Source: Gammaproteobacteria bacterium RIFCSPHIGHO2_12_FULL_37_34
GTDB taxonomy: Bacteria > Pseudomonadota > Gammaproteobacteria > DSM-16500
Assembly: GCA_001801495.1 (NCBI GenBank)
Contig: MGXW01000100.1
Coordinates: 1 to 27,357 of the forward strand
DNA length: 27,357 bases
Reading direction: 5' to 3'
The notes beneath the pieces were generated by a model. It was given only the letters and a program-made list of their open reading frames with translations, had not been told where the DNA came from and searched no databases. Positions within the stretch are counted from its first letter, which is position 1; every line of letters starts with the position of its first letter. This document shows, in pieces, positions 7,226 through 16,182 of the stretch. The translations under genes and the position numbers were made by a program.

Positions 7226-8419
7226 ATGCATGATCGCCTTAAAATAATTCTTATTATATGCTTAATCGCCTCTTTAAGTCGTTTTGTATTAGATAGTTAT
7301 TTACCTTCCTTACCTGCTATCAGTCAATATTTTCTCATACCCGACTCTCGCACCCAATTAACACTCACCACCTATCTCTTCGGATTTAGTCTCTCTCAAT
7401 TAATTTATGGACCACTTTCAGATCAATATGGAAGACGCCGTGTCATTCTATCTGGAATTACTATTTTCTTAATTGGTAATATGGTTTGCGCAATCGCTAC
7501 TAATCATATTGTATTATTGATAGCTCGATTAATCGCAGGAATTGGTGCTGGGGCATGCGGGGTATTGAACCGAGCTATTGCGAGTGACTGCTTTAAAGGC
7601 CAAGAATTATCAAGAGCATGGTCTTATACAACAACTACATTAGTCATTACTTTAATTATTGCTCCTATTTTAGGTGGATATATTCAAGAGATTTTCGGCT
7701 GGCGTAGCAATTTTTTGCTCGCATCATTTTGCATATTTATTGTGCTCTTTATTGTTTTAAAATTTCTTCCTGAAACCAGAGATTATAATGAACAGCATTC
7801 TATTTCTTCTCTCAAATTTCAAGAGATTTTGCAAAATTATTATCACATTCTAACCACACCAACATTTATCTTGTGTACATTGTGTTATACGCTTGCATTT
7901 TCAGGTTTGATTGCTTATTTCCAAATCAGCCCTCTGTTATTGATTAATATTTTTGGTTTAACACCATCCCAATATGGATGGTACTCGCTCATTATTGCTG
8001 GTAGTTATCTGATTGGTGGTTTGTTGGTGAATCATTTAGCGCCTCGCGTCAATATACGTTATTTACTTTTTTTAGGCGCAATCCTATTAGTGTGCGGCGG
8101 TATGCTCATGCTCATTGCTTATTATTTTCGGTACACTAATATATTCACTATTATCATCCCTTCGGCAGTTTACGTCATTGGTGCTCGTATCATTATTCCT
8201 AATGCTATTGCCGGTTCAATGAAAAATTTTCGCCATTTGGGAGGAAGCAGTTCAGCACTCATTGGTTGTATTCAAATGTTAGGATCGGCATCTGTTAGTT
8301 TGATTATTACTAATTTTGATTACACGACTCCCTCACTACTTGCTTTTACCTTTATTATATTAGGAATGAGCGCGCTTACTATTGTAATGTTATTTGTTGA
8401 TCTATTGGATGTGATCTAG
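7226..8419 (+). CDS. MFS transporter, Bcr/CflA family
   Basis: This 397-residue protein has about 12 hydrophobic helices. The family signature DSYLPSLPAI (D23 onward) lies at the end of the first helix. The MFS loop 2-3 motif is GPLSDQYGRRRV (residues 62-73), and GIGAGACGVLNRAI fits the helix-5 antiporter motif of drug exporters. Bcr/CflA members export drugs such as bicyclomycin or chloramphenicol, and some export amino acids, in exchange for protons. GCGGGTAAGGA precedes the ATG closely. The 3' end overlaps the convergent birA gene by 41 bp. Confidence 0.9.
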   Translation: MHDRLKIILIICLIASLSRFVLDSYLPSLPAISQYFLIPDSRTQLTLTTYLFGFSLSQLIYGPLSDQYGRRRVILSGITIFLIGNMVCAIATNHIVLLIARLIAGIGAGACGVLNRAIASDCFKGQELSRAWSYTTTTLVITLIIAPILGGYIQEIFGWRSNFLLASFCIFIVLFIVLKFLPETRDYNEQHSISSLKFQEILQNYYHILTTPTFILCTLCYTLAFSGLIAYFQISPLLLINIFGLTPSQYGWYSLIIAGSYLIGGLLVNHLAPRVNIRYLLFLGAILLVCGGMLMLIAYYFRYTNIFTIIIPSAVYVIGARIIIPNAIAGSMKNFRHLGGSSSALIGCIQMLGSASVSLIITNFDYTTPSLLAFTFIILGMSALTIVMLFVDLLDVI

Positions 8420-9389
8420 TTTGTTTGACAATACTCGTATCACCTGATGAAAACCCTTTAATTATACCATGATCTACTTCTAACAATAAATTCCCAAGCC
8501 GATTAATACCTTTCATTCGACCAGTAAACATTTGCTGGCCACATTGTAAAGTAATAATTTTATTAATAAGAAAATCAACAGATTGCCATTCGTTCATAAA
8601 AACACTCCACCCATGTGCTGCAAATTTTTTTAAATAATCAAGCAAGATCTTAATTAATAAAGCACACATTTTATTTCGATCAACATACTGTTTGGTAATA
8701 GCCCGCAGTGAAGCCCATTCCAACATCTCATCCATCCGAGCTTCAAGCATATTAACGTTTATTCCGATACCAATAATAATGCGACATGAATCATGCGTTT
8801 TCGCTTCAACTTCTATTAAATTTCCAGAAAGTTTTTGCCCATGATAAAGCACATCATTAGGCCATTTAATACAAGCTGGTAATTGATATTGTTTTAATAA
8901 ATGGATAATCGCTAAACCAACAACTAAACTGAGCCCAGCTAATTCGCCAATATCTTTTTCTAGAAAATACGAATATGAAAAATAAATATTTTGTCCAAAC
9001 GGTGAATGCCAATAACGGTTCAACCGACCTTTACCTTGCGTTTGTTGTTCAGCTAAACATATTCTTGGGCGAACCAAACCATGGAGGGATTTCAAATAAT
9101 CATTTGTTGAAGGAAGACTCTCAAAAATGTCAATATCTAAATCATTATTTTTTAATTGTTGTTGAATGGCCATCCGATCAAGTAATACAAATGGTTCTAG
9201 TAATGCATATCCCTTTTGCTTAACGGAATGGATATTTATACCATAATCCTTTAATTTTTTAATAAATTTACACACAGCAGCCCGAGTAATTCCCAATTTC
9301 TTCCCAAGTGTCACACCATCGTGATAATGACCATCATGGAGAATAGTGGCTATCGCAGATAAATGAGAGTTCATTTTTTTAATATGCAC
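8379..9389 (-). CDS. birA: Bifunctional biotin-[acetyl-CoA-carboxylase] ligase / biotin operon repressor BirA
   Basis: The protein has 336 residues. The N-terminal winged helix-turn-helix (about 12-62) contains TLGKKLGITRAAVCKFIKKL. The ligase domain carries STN (94-96), the biotinyl-AMP loop QGKGRLNRYW (118-127), KWPNDV (175-180), KLSGNLIEVE and GIGINVN (207-213). A C-terminal SH3-like domain follows. It activates biotin to biotinyl-AMP, attaches it to the carboxylase carrier protein, and can repress biotin genes. No bio genes are visible nearby. The start is a GTG preceded by GGAAGGG. Its last 13 codons run inside the end of the opposing MFS gene. Confidence 0.95.
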   Translation of the reverse strand: MHIKKMNSHLSAIATILHDGHYHDGVTLGKKLGITRAAVCKFIKKLKDYGINIHSVKQKGYALLEPFVLLDRMAIQQQLKNNDLDIDIFESLPSTNDYLKSLHGLVRPRICLAEQQTQGKGRLNRYWHSPFGQNIYFSYSYFLEKDIGELAGLSLVVGLAIIHLLKQYQLPACIKWPNDVLYHGQKLSGNLIEVEAKTHDSCRIIIGIGINVNMLEARMDEMLEWASLRAITKQYVDRNKMCALLIKILLDYLKKFAAHGWSVFMNEWQSVDFLINKIITLQCGQQMFTGRMKGINRLGNLLLEVDHGIIKGFSSGDTSIVKQTRSHPIDQQITLQ

Positions 9390-9491
9390 TGCTACCCTTC
9401 CATATAACAGACCACGGTGACGAATTTCTACTAATATGCTAAAGTTTCTTAATAATCAACAAAAAAGTGAGGATGTAGGGGATACAAAAAC

Positions 9492-10313
9492 ATGGAACCA
9501 AAAGTTAATTCTATTGTCGTGGGTATTTTTATTTCTACCCTACTCCTTACCATATTACTAACCATTATTTGGTTATCATTAGGATTATCACTGGAAAAAT
9601 ATGCCACTTATCTTGTCTATATGACTGAATCTGTAACAGGTTTAACTGTTAACTCCAATGTTGAATATAATGGAGTGGAGGTTGGCGAAGTATCAAATAT
9701 AATGCTAGATCCTTCTAATCCACACTTTGTACAATTATTATTGCGGATAAAAAGCAGCACCCCTATTACTCAAGGTACGATTGCTACTTTAGCTACTAGA
9801 GGCCTTACTAATATTACATATGTTGCATTAAAAGATGCAGGAAAAGATATTAGGCCATTGATTCTAAAATCTGGCCAAACCTTCCCTATCATTCAATCAG
9901 GTCCATCACTTTTTACTCGTCTTGATATTGCTCTAGGGCGTTTGGTTGCAAATTTTCGACGAGTACAAGTGTCACTTGAGGCATTGCTTGATAAAGAAAA
10001 TCTGCAAGCTGCCAAAAAAACCTTGGCAAATCTTGATCAAATTACTCAAATTTTAAAAGAAAGCGATGCCAAGTTAAATCTCATTTTTGCTAATACAACT
10101 AAAGCAAGCCATCAACTAACCCCCTTTATGCAATCTTCATCCAATACTGTACAATTACTTCAAATACAGACGCTACCCATGGCTTATCGCGTATTAGCAA
10201 ACTTAAATAATATGTCACGAGTAATTGCTGAACTTGCTATTGAATTAAGACAAAATCCATCTCTTTTAATACGTGATACGAAACCAAATGCTGGGCCAGG
10301 AGAAATGAAATGA
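9492..10313 (+). CDS. MlaD/MCE family substrate-binding protein
   Basis: This 273-residue protein has one N-terminal membrane anchor (about residues 8-33). An MCE domain follows at about 39-115, with VTGLTVNSNVEYNGVEVGEV and ATRGLTNITYVAL. The C-terminal 150 residues are predicted helical. MCE proteins form hexameric periplasmic rings that pass lipids between inner and outer membrane for an ABC transporter. The stop overlaps the next gene's start as ATGA, so the two are translationally coupled. No MlaE permease or MlaF ATPase gene lies beside it; the upstream gene is birA on the other strand. GGATGTAGGGG lies upstream at rather long spacing from the ATG. Confidence 0.88.
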   Translation: MEPKVNSIVVGIFISTLLLTILLTIIWLSLGLSLEKYATYLVYMTESVTGLTVNSNVEYNGVEVGEVSNIMLDPSNPHFVQLLLRIKSSTPITQGTIATLATRGLTNITYVALKDAGKDIRPLILKSGQTFPIIQSGPSLFTRLDIALGRLVANFRRVQVSLEALLDKENLQAAKKTLANLDQITQILKESDAKLNLIFANTTKASHQLTPFMQSSSNTVQLLQIQTLPMAYRVLANLNNMSRVIAELAIELRQNPSLLIRDTKPNAGPGEMK

Positions 10314-10903
10314 GAATGATATTGATCCTATTTTTTTTCGTGTTATTAGTCGGGTGTTTACCCCCTGTCAAACTCGAATCCGAATCTAATTACATATTAA
10401 ATACAAGGTCTTATCAAGTTAAAAAATCACATCAGAATCGACCTATCACTTTATATGTCTCCTTACCTGAAACAGTTCCTGCTTATAACACCACCCAAAT
10501 GGCTTACACCATCAAACCATATCAAATTGCTTATTTCGCTAAAAATCGTTGGGCAGAAACACCTTCCCAAATGCTTCAACCACTGATTGTTCAATCCTTA
10601 CAAAACACAGGCTATTTTCATGCTATTGTTACGCCACCTTTTGTTGGAAACTACCATTACACGCTCAATACTCAAATTTTACAGTTACAGCAAAATTTCA
10701 TTTATCACCCAGGTATGGTGCAATTAACTGTGCGAGTGCAATTAAGTCAAACAGCAACTGGGCAAGTCATTGCTACTAAACAATTTTCTATATTCGAACC
10801 CATTCGACAACGAACGCCCTATGGGGGAGTTGTAGCTGCTAATCGTGCAACCGGAAAATTACTCACTCAATTAACAGAATTTTGCCTGCAAGAAATTGGT
10901 TAG
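10310..10903 (+). CDS. ABC-type transport auxiliary lipoprotein (PqiC/DUF330-like)
   Basis: This 197-residue lipoprotein has a short signal ending in the lipobox LLVGC (C16). The body carries YILNTRSYQV near the N-terminus, YFAKNRWAETPSQMLQPLIVQSL and the C-terminal VVAANRATGKLLTQL. These fit the PqiC-like ABC-transport auxiliary family, whose members are outer-membrane lipoproteins that dock to MCE assemblies. It is coupled to the MCE gene by an ATGA overlap. There is no lipoprotein-retention Asp at +2 (it is Leu), consistent with outer-membrane targeting. Confidence 0.85.
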   Translation: MRMILILFFFVLLVGCLPPVKLESESNYILNTRSYQVKKSHQNRPITLYVSLPETVPAYNTTQMAYTIKPYQIAYFAKNRWAETPSQMLQPLIVQSLQNTGYFHAIVTPPFVGNYHYTLNTQILQLQQNFIYHPGMVQLTVRVQLSQTATGQVIATKQFSIFEPIRQRTPYGGVVAANRATGKLLTQLTEFCLQEIG

Positions 10904-11012
10904 AATATACTCCAATTTAAGAAGACCTTAATCCTATTATGAGACTATAAATAACATAAGTATGGCATTGTATTAACACACTAATATAACTACAATTGCT
11001 TAAATACTTAAC

Positions 11013-11192
11013 TTACGCAATAACTAGATGTTGACTTCATTTTGACTCTCGATATTCCAAACACGAGGGGTGTCGCGGAAGGAGGGCTCCCACCGCGCGC
11101 AGGTACGAGCACGGTGGGATACCTGCAGCGACGAACCCCGAGTAATACACCCTTTGAAGTCAAAATGAAGTCAACATCTAGTTATTGCGTAA
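11013..11192. mobile_element. MITE-like element with 35-bp perfect terminal inverted repeats
   Basis: The arms at 11013-11047 and 11158-11192 are perfect reverse complements over 35 bp (left end TTACGCAATAACTAGATGTT, right end the complement ending in GCGTAA). The 110-bp centre is strikingly GC-rich for this genome and has nested inverted repeats (CCCACCG/CGGTGGG, CAGGTA/TACCTG, GGGTGT/ACACCC). There is no coding capacity. Both outer ends read TTA/TAA, compatible with a TA target duplication as made by IS630/Tc1-mariner elements. It occupies most of the 313-bp gap between the lipoprotein and permease genes; the rest (10904-11012) shows only AT-rich sequence with no clear feature. The element ends 12-24 nt before the permease start. 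Confidence 0.75.
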
Positions 11193-11216
11193 AGTGAATC
11201 AATTATGCGAGGCACG

Positions 11217-12647
11217 ATGCAATTGCAACCGTCCAATAAAATTCTTGGCGTTTTTTCACTGGTCATGATTAATGTCATTGCCATTGATAATTTACGCAGC
11301 TTAACCGCTGGCGCGGAATATGGCCTTGCGCTCGTGTTTTTTTACGCGCTTGCTATATTACTTTTTTTTCTTCCTTCTGTTCTCATTACCGCTGAATTAG
11401 CGACCGCATGGCCAACCACCGGTGGCGCTTATATCTGGGTACGTGAAGCTTTTGGACCCCGTTTCGGTTTTTTAGCCATTTGGTTGCAATGGATTTATAA
11501 TGTTGTCTGGTACCCAACTATTTTCTCTTTTGTTGCGGGCATATTAGCTTACTCCATTTATCCACCATTGGTAGACAACAAACTATTTATGTTTAGCGTT
11601 ACATTAGGTACTTTTTGGGGTATCACTTTATTAAATTGTCTAGGATTGAAAATATCGAACATAATCAGTATTGTCGGTGCAATAGTTGGTACTATGTTTC
11701 CAATGATATTAATAGGCAGCTTAGGCATGTTATGGCTTTATTTAGATAGGCCCAGCCAAATTTCTTTTTCTATTAGTAACCTCATTCCTAATTTTTCTAA
11801 TTTAAATAATCTAGCTTTTCTTACTAATGTTTTATTTGGTTTAATGGGTATAGAAATGTCTGCGGTACATGCAGGTGATGTTCGTAATCCAACCAAAGAC
11901 TATCCGCGCGCCTTGATTTATTCTAGTATCATCATCTTAGCTACTTTAATTTTAGCTTGTTTAGCTATCGCCATTGTTATTCCTAATAAACAACTCAATT
12001 TAGTATCCGGATTAATTGATGCATTTGGCGTATTTTTTAACGCATTTGGTATGAGCTGGTTTATTCCAGTCATTGCTGCCTTAATTATTATCGGCAGTTT
12101 AAGCGGCGCTACTGCTTGGATCATAGGCCCTGCACGAGGTTTATTAGTTGCTTCTAACGATAACCAACTCCCACGTTTGTTGAACTACACTAATCAAAAA
12201 AGCATGCCTATTGGCATACTGATGATACAAGGCGTGATTGTTTCCATTCTTTGTACCTTGTTTTTGATTATTCCAAGTGTAAGCGGATCCTATTGGATTT
12301 TATCGAATCTTACTGCTCAATTGGCTTTATTATTTTACATATTACTATTTGCTGCTGCAATCAGACTGCGTTATAAAAAAGCACATACAAAACGTATTTT
12401 TAAAATACCGGGAAAAAATTATGGTATTTGGTTGGTAGGGGGCATGGGTATCATCGCGTGTATAGTAGCTATTGTGTTAGGATTTTTGCCTCCCAGTCAA
12501 ATTGCCGTCGGAAGCATTGTTGGTTATGAAATGATATTATTATCAGGCATCATTATTTTTTGTTTACCTCCTTTTATTTTAACCAGGTTTATAAAAGATA
12601 AACCTGTTCAGGCCGCTCACACAGGACCTCTACATGAAGCCGCATAA
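11217..12647 (+). CDS. APC superfamily amino-acid permease (glutamate/GABA antiporter-like)
   Basis: This 476-residue integral membrane protein has about 12 hydrophobic helices. Signatures are LGVFSLVMINVIAIDNLRSL at the N-terminus, LPSVLITAELATAWPTTGGAYIWVREAFGP in helices 2-3, and GIEMSAVHAGDVRNPTKDYPRA in the helix 6 region. These fit the GadC/YjeM-type branch of amino-acid antiporters. The substrate is not determined. ATG at 11217 has GAGG 4 nt upstream and yields the family's usual N-terminus; the in-frame ATG at 11205 has no ribosome-binding site. The MITE-like element lies immediately upstream, so the native promoter is probably displaced or replaced. Confidence 0.88.
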   Translation: MQLQPSNKILGVFSLVMINVIAIDNLRSLTAGAEYGLALVFFYALAILLFFLPSVLITAELATAWPTTGGAYIWVREAFGPRFGFLAIWLQWIYNVVWYPTIFSFVAGILAYSIYPPLVDNKLFMFSVTLGTFWGITLLNCLGLKISNIISIVGAIVGTMFPMILIGSLGMLWLYLDRPSQISFSISNLIPNFSNLNNLAFLTNVLFGLMGIEMSAVHAGDVRNPTKDYPRALIYSSIIILATLILACLAIAIVIPNKQLNLVSGLIDAFGVFFNAFGMSWFIPVIAALIIIGSLSGATAWIIGPARGLLVASNDNQLPRLLNYTNQKSMPIGILMIQGVIVSILCTLFLIIPSVSGSYWILSNLTAQLALLFYILLFAAAIRLRYKKAHTKRIFKIPGKNYGIWLVGGMGIIACIVAIVLGFLPPSQIAVGSIVGYEMILLSGIIIFCLPPFILTRFIKDKPVQAAHTGPLHEAA

Positions 12648-12693
12648 ACAACTCTTCTGGCAGCCAAACGGATACTCATGTTTAAAATAGCTG

Positions 12694-13419
12694 ATGCTTA
12701 TGCGCCTATTTAAATGGATTCGAACATTATCCCATTCTACCCCTTACGAAACGGGTCTATCTGAAGAGTATATGAATTATGCTGAATTCGCCTATCCAAG
12801 CAATCACACTTATAAAATAACGCATCGAAAATTGTCTCCTAAGCGCAAACTCAATCAACGATATAATAAAATTCGCACCCTTTTCCCCACCCCACTCACC
12901 AGCCTTGCTGACATTGGTTGCTCGAAAGGATTTTTTGTATTTTCAGCCAGTCATTATCCATCTTGTACACGTAGTATGGGAATAGATATTACTGATTATG
13001 ACATCTGCTTCTGTCGTCAAGTACAATCCTATCTTGATCATCAAAATGTTCAATTTGAAAATCTTAAATTGCATGAATTTGCTAACCGCATTAACGAATT
13101 TGGTGGGCCTTTTCAAACCGTGTTATTGCTAAATATCTATCAATATCTTTATTTTGGTAGCGATCGTTTTGCTGATCACTACCTTGATCATCATCTTATT
13201 TTTAAGAATCTACGCGATATTTGCAATCAGCGTATTATTTTTAGCAATCGAGTCAATTGGAGCGATTGCCAAAATGACCATTGGATTAACCTGGCGGGTC
13301 AAAAGCGCTTAGATTATTCAGAAGCCAACATTATGGAGGCAGCTTCAGACTATTTTAATGTTAGCAAGCAGGGTTATATCGGTCGCTATCCATTATGGAC
13401 ATTAGATGCGAAAATATAA
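12694..13419 (+). CDS. Class I SAM-dependent methyltransferase-like protein
   Basis: This 241-residue protein has the SAM-binding motif I as LADIGCSKGFFVF (about 71-83), followed by a motif II-like acidic strand MGIDITDYD. LLLNIYQYLYFG fits motif IV/post-I. The N-terminal 65 residues are basic and carry no recognised domain. The substrate is unknown. The start is preceded by no strong Shine-Dalgarno sequence, and a second in-frame ATG lies two codons in. It sits between the permease and a large orphan gene on the same strand. Confidence 0.65.
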   Translation: MLMRLFKWIRTLSHSTPYETGLSEEYMNYAEFAYPSNHTYKITHRKLSPKRKLNQRYNKIRTLFPTPLTSLADIGCSKGFFVFSASHYPSCTRSMGIDITDYDICFCRQVQSYLDHQNVQFENLKLHEFANRINEFGGPFQTVLLLNIYQYLYFGSDRFADHYLDHHLIFKNLRDICNQRIIFSNRVNWSDCQNDHWINLAGQKRLDYSEANIMEAASDYFNVSKQGYIGRYPLWTLDAKI

Positions 13420-13494
13420 CAGATAAAGCTTGAAAAAAAACAACGATATGATTAAAGTAACGCATCGATATTTTCAAATGGAAGTGAAATTATT

Positions 13495-16116
13495 ATGCCA
13501 CATCTCAGACGTGATGTTAAAAAACTTCTTACTATTATCAATGGCCAAATTCCCACACAAGCATTAAGCGCAACCGATATAAAAGTTGTTTTGAGCAATC
13601 CCAGATACGATTGGGGGGAGCAATTTTTCATTGCCTTTGCAATTTCTTTTCCTGAAGGACGCAAAGCCTTTGAGGATGCCGCTCATACTTTCTTATTTTC
13701 TAAAGAACGAGATGATAAAAAAAAAGAACGATCTATTGATGATCCCGAATTAAATAAAGATTTATTTTTTGCCAAAATGGCGAGCATGGTTAATCCCATT
13801 GCATCATCTGGTGATATGTTATTCTCGCCGGTATTTAAGAGATGGTTGAAAGAAGCTTTAAATATAACAAAAGATATTTATCATAATAAAAAAACAAATA
13901 AAGACTATATCAAACAACTAACCTCTGAAATAGAAACACAAGACAATCATTACATAGCAAAATACGCTGAAAAACAAGACCGGATCAAAAATATAGCGCT
14001 TGCTGAAAATAAAGCAATCAAAACCGCATCCGCATTAAAAGACATTAAGAAATTTTTGAAAAAAATGGAAAAAAATGTGCTTACTTCTACTACTCAAAAC
14101 ATTCTAAGTAATGATGTTGACTCTTCACCCCTTTATAAAGTATGTTTTTTACTTCACAAGTATGAAGGAGGAATTGTTTTAGCAAAAGATTTATATGAAA
14201 AATGTAAATTGGCAAAAAAAGCTAAACGCAAAGAACAAAAAAATATCGCAAAAGAAATGATTACTCATTTATTAGCTTTCCACCAAGATTTTTCTAGCTT
14301 CCCATTGAACCAATATGATACCAAGCAAGCTGACATTTTGTTTGAGCACATTCATTGCATTATTAAATCGTTAGGGTTTCAAGTTGACCCTCAACATACT
14401 GAAGTAAGAGATCACCGATCTTTTAGTTTGTTTTCTTATTTTAAAAATAACCCAGCAAAATTATTCCACAAAAATAGCGACATGTATCCTGCATCAGAAG
14501 AAGCAACAAATGATATCCTATCCATTCCTTATTCCGAAGGTGGACCCGATTCTTCTATCTCAGAACATAGTAGCTCCGATTTATCGACCAGTACTAATTC
14601 TTCTATCAATAGCCGAGGGAGCGGTTCTTCCCCGCAGCATTCTATTGTCTCCTTACCTGATGTAGAATCACCATCATTCATGCCTATTCGAAAAACATTT
14701 CTCATGCCCATTCGAAGTACAACTCGACCATTGCCTACCCCGCCATCTTCTTCCCTATCGAGTTATTTCAATCCAACACATAAAACAGCTGATGCAATGA
14801 TGGGCCATTACATTCACAAAATGCACTACACAACCAGACATCTAGAGATGGAACAAACAGCTGAACCCATACCTGCAATTGATGAAATAAAAACTCTATT
14901 AAATAGTTTATTGCAACAACATCAGGTAGGATCTGTATTGGTAGAAACAATGAAAGACATTTTAAAAGTACTTTACGTGCGGGAAATGCTCATTGCATTA
15001 ATCAGCCATATTGATTCGGCGGGTGCAAGTCAAGAAAACACAAAGATGCTTGATGAAATTAAACGGCTTAATGAAAAGATGTCTCCTAAAATCATGGCTC
15101 ACCTTAATCTTCTTATACAAAATATTGAAGCTCAACAACATATGACAAAGATAATAGAAGAAACTGAAAAATCGAAAAATCAAATGGATACTTCTGTTAA
15201 AGATGAATTCAGCATTATTATTTACTATACATTAACTAAAATTCTTACATTGATATCACTTGATCATGAGAAACAAAAAGAAGAAGTAATCATGGCAACT
15301 TTAGATGACATTCGCCAAGATTTTATTGATTTCATTAAAATTACAACTAACTTAATGTTCATTAAAGGTATGCTACAACAAGATGTATTTAATGAAACCT
15401 GTCATCACATTTTACAACGATTAAAATTAATTACGCCAATGATACTCTCCATGCCTATTCATGGTAAAGATTATTGGGAATATTTTGCAGATATACTTGA
15501 AAAAATTACAGAGAGTCGCGCATCCACCAAAGAATTACAAGATGAAGAACAAATACAACCGCGCATACATTATCCACCATTTAACAAAATTATTGCTAAA
15601 ATTTTAGTATTATTGCAAGGATTTAATAATAAAAGATTAACAGACTACTTTCATCATGTCGGATTTAATGAACTACTTTCTCAAGACTTTCGTAACAGTT
15701 ACCGCATTGATCGTCTTTGGGTATTAGATGAAACTAATAATACATACAACACATATATCAAGTGTTACTTTGCTATTATCTTGCCAACACTCATACAATT
15801 TCTTGTTCATATTAAAGACTTGGTTAGCAAAGAACAACAAGATCTCACACAAAAAGAGTGGAAACGTTCAGCATGTTCAGAACATTGTTTAACATCCATC
15901 CGCCGATCTCTAAGTACCATAGAAGAATTATTAAAGCGAACCAATTTAGCGCTTCCTGCAACCCCTAGCAAATCCAATCGATATACAAAATACTATCAAA
16001 ATCAATCTACCATTATGGTTTTTTCAACAGTGCCCTCCCCCAATACTAAACCCTTATATCAAAGTCAAGAAAAAAAGAAAAAAACTAAAAAATTTGCATC
16101 AACCAACTATTCTTAA
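13495..16116 (+). CDS. Large orphan protein, effector-like, with Ser-rich linker and SH3-ligand motif
   Basis: This 873-residue protein is not recognised. GGAAGTGA precedes the ATG. The N-terminal 330 residues are helical and Lys-rich, with a charged stretch around 150-190 that could be coiled coil. Residues about 345-425 are a low-complexity Ser/Thr/Pro linker (SSISEHSSSDLSTSTNSS). The linker contains two MPIR repeats 8 residues apart and RPLPTPP (411-417), which matches the eukaryotic class I SH3 ligand RxLPxxP. The C-terminal 430 residues are again helical. The tail is KKKKTKKF, polybasic. There are no transmembrane segments or signal peptide. Size, composition and the eukaryote-style linear motif resemble type IV effectors of Legionellales, but no domain or PmrA box supports this directly. 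Confidence 0.7.
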   Translation: MPHLRRDVKKLLTIINGQIPTQALSATDIKVVLSNPRYDWGEQFFIAFAISFPEGRKAFEDAAHTFLFSKERDDKKKERSIDDPELNKDLFFAKMASMVNPIASSGDMLFSPVFKRWLKEALNITKDIYHNKKTNKDYIKQLTSEIETQDNHYIAKYAEKQDRIKNIALAENKAIKTASALKDIKKFLKKMEKNVLTSTTQNILSNDVDSSPLYKVCFLLHKYEGGIVLAKDLYEKCKLAKKAKRKEQKNIAKEMITHLLAFHQDFSSFPLNQYDTKQADILFEHIHCIIKSLGFQVDPQHTEVRDHRSFSLFSYFKNNPAKLFHKNSDMYPASEEATNDILSIPYSEGGPDSSISEHSSSDLSTSTNSSINSRGSGSSPQHSIVSLPDVESPSFMPIRKTFLMPIRSTTRPLPTPPSSSLSSYFNPTHKTADAMMGHYIHKMHYTTRHLEMEQTAEPIPAIDEIKTLLNSLLQQHQVGSVLVETMKDILKVLYVREMLIALISHIDSAGASQENTKMLDEIKRLNEKMSPKIMAHLNLLIQNIEAQQHMTKIIEETEKSKNQMDTSVKDEFSIIIYYTLTKILTLISLDHEKQKEEVIMATLDDIRQDFIDFIKITTNLMFIKGMLQQDVFNETCHHILQRLKLITPMILSMPIHGKDYWEYFADILEKITESRASTKELQDEEQIQPRIHYPPFNKIIAKILVLLQGFNNKRLTDYFHHVGFNELLSQDFRNSYRIDRLWVLDETNNTYNTYIKCYFAIILPTLIQFLVHIKDLVSKEQQDLTQKEWKRSACSEHCLTSIRRSLSTIEELLKRTNLALPATPSKSNRYTKYYQNQSTIMVFSTVPSPNTKPLYQSQEKKKKTKKFASTNYS

Positions 16117-16182
16117 ATCCCTTTCATTTCCCCTTCAGAGAGCCTTTTTTTGATAAAATAAGAAGAAATGGATAGGAATAAT

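Noticed and set aside
9449..9457. CTTAATAAT upstream of the MCE gene as a PmrA box
   Set aside because: Only one half-site matches; the sequence 11 bp upstream does not fit the consensus.
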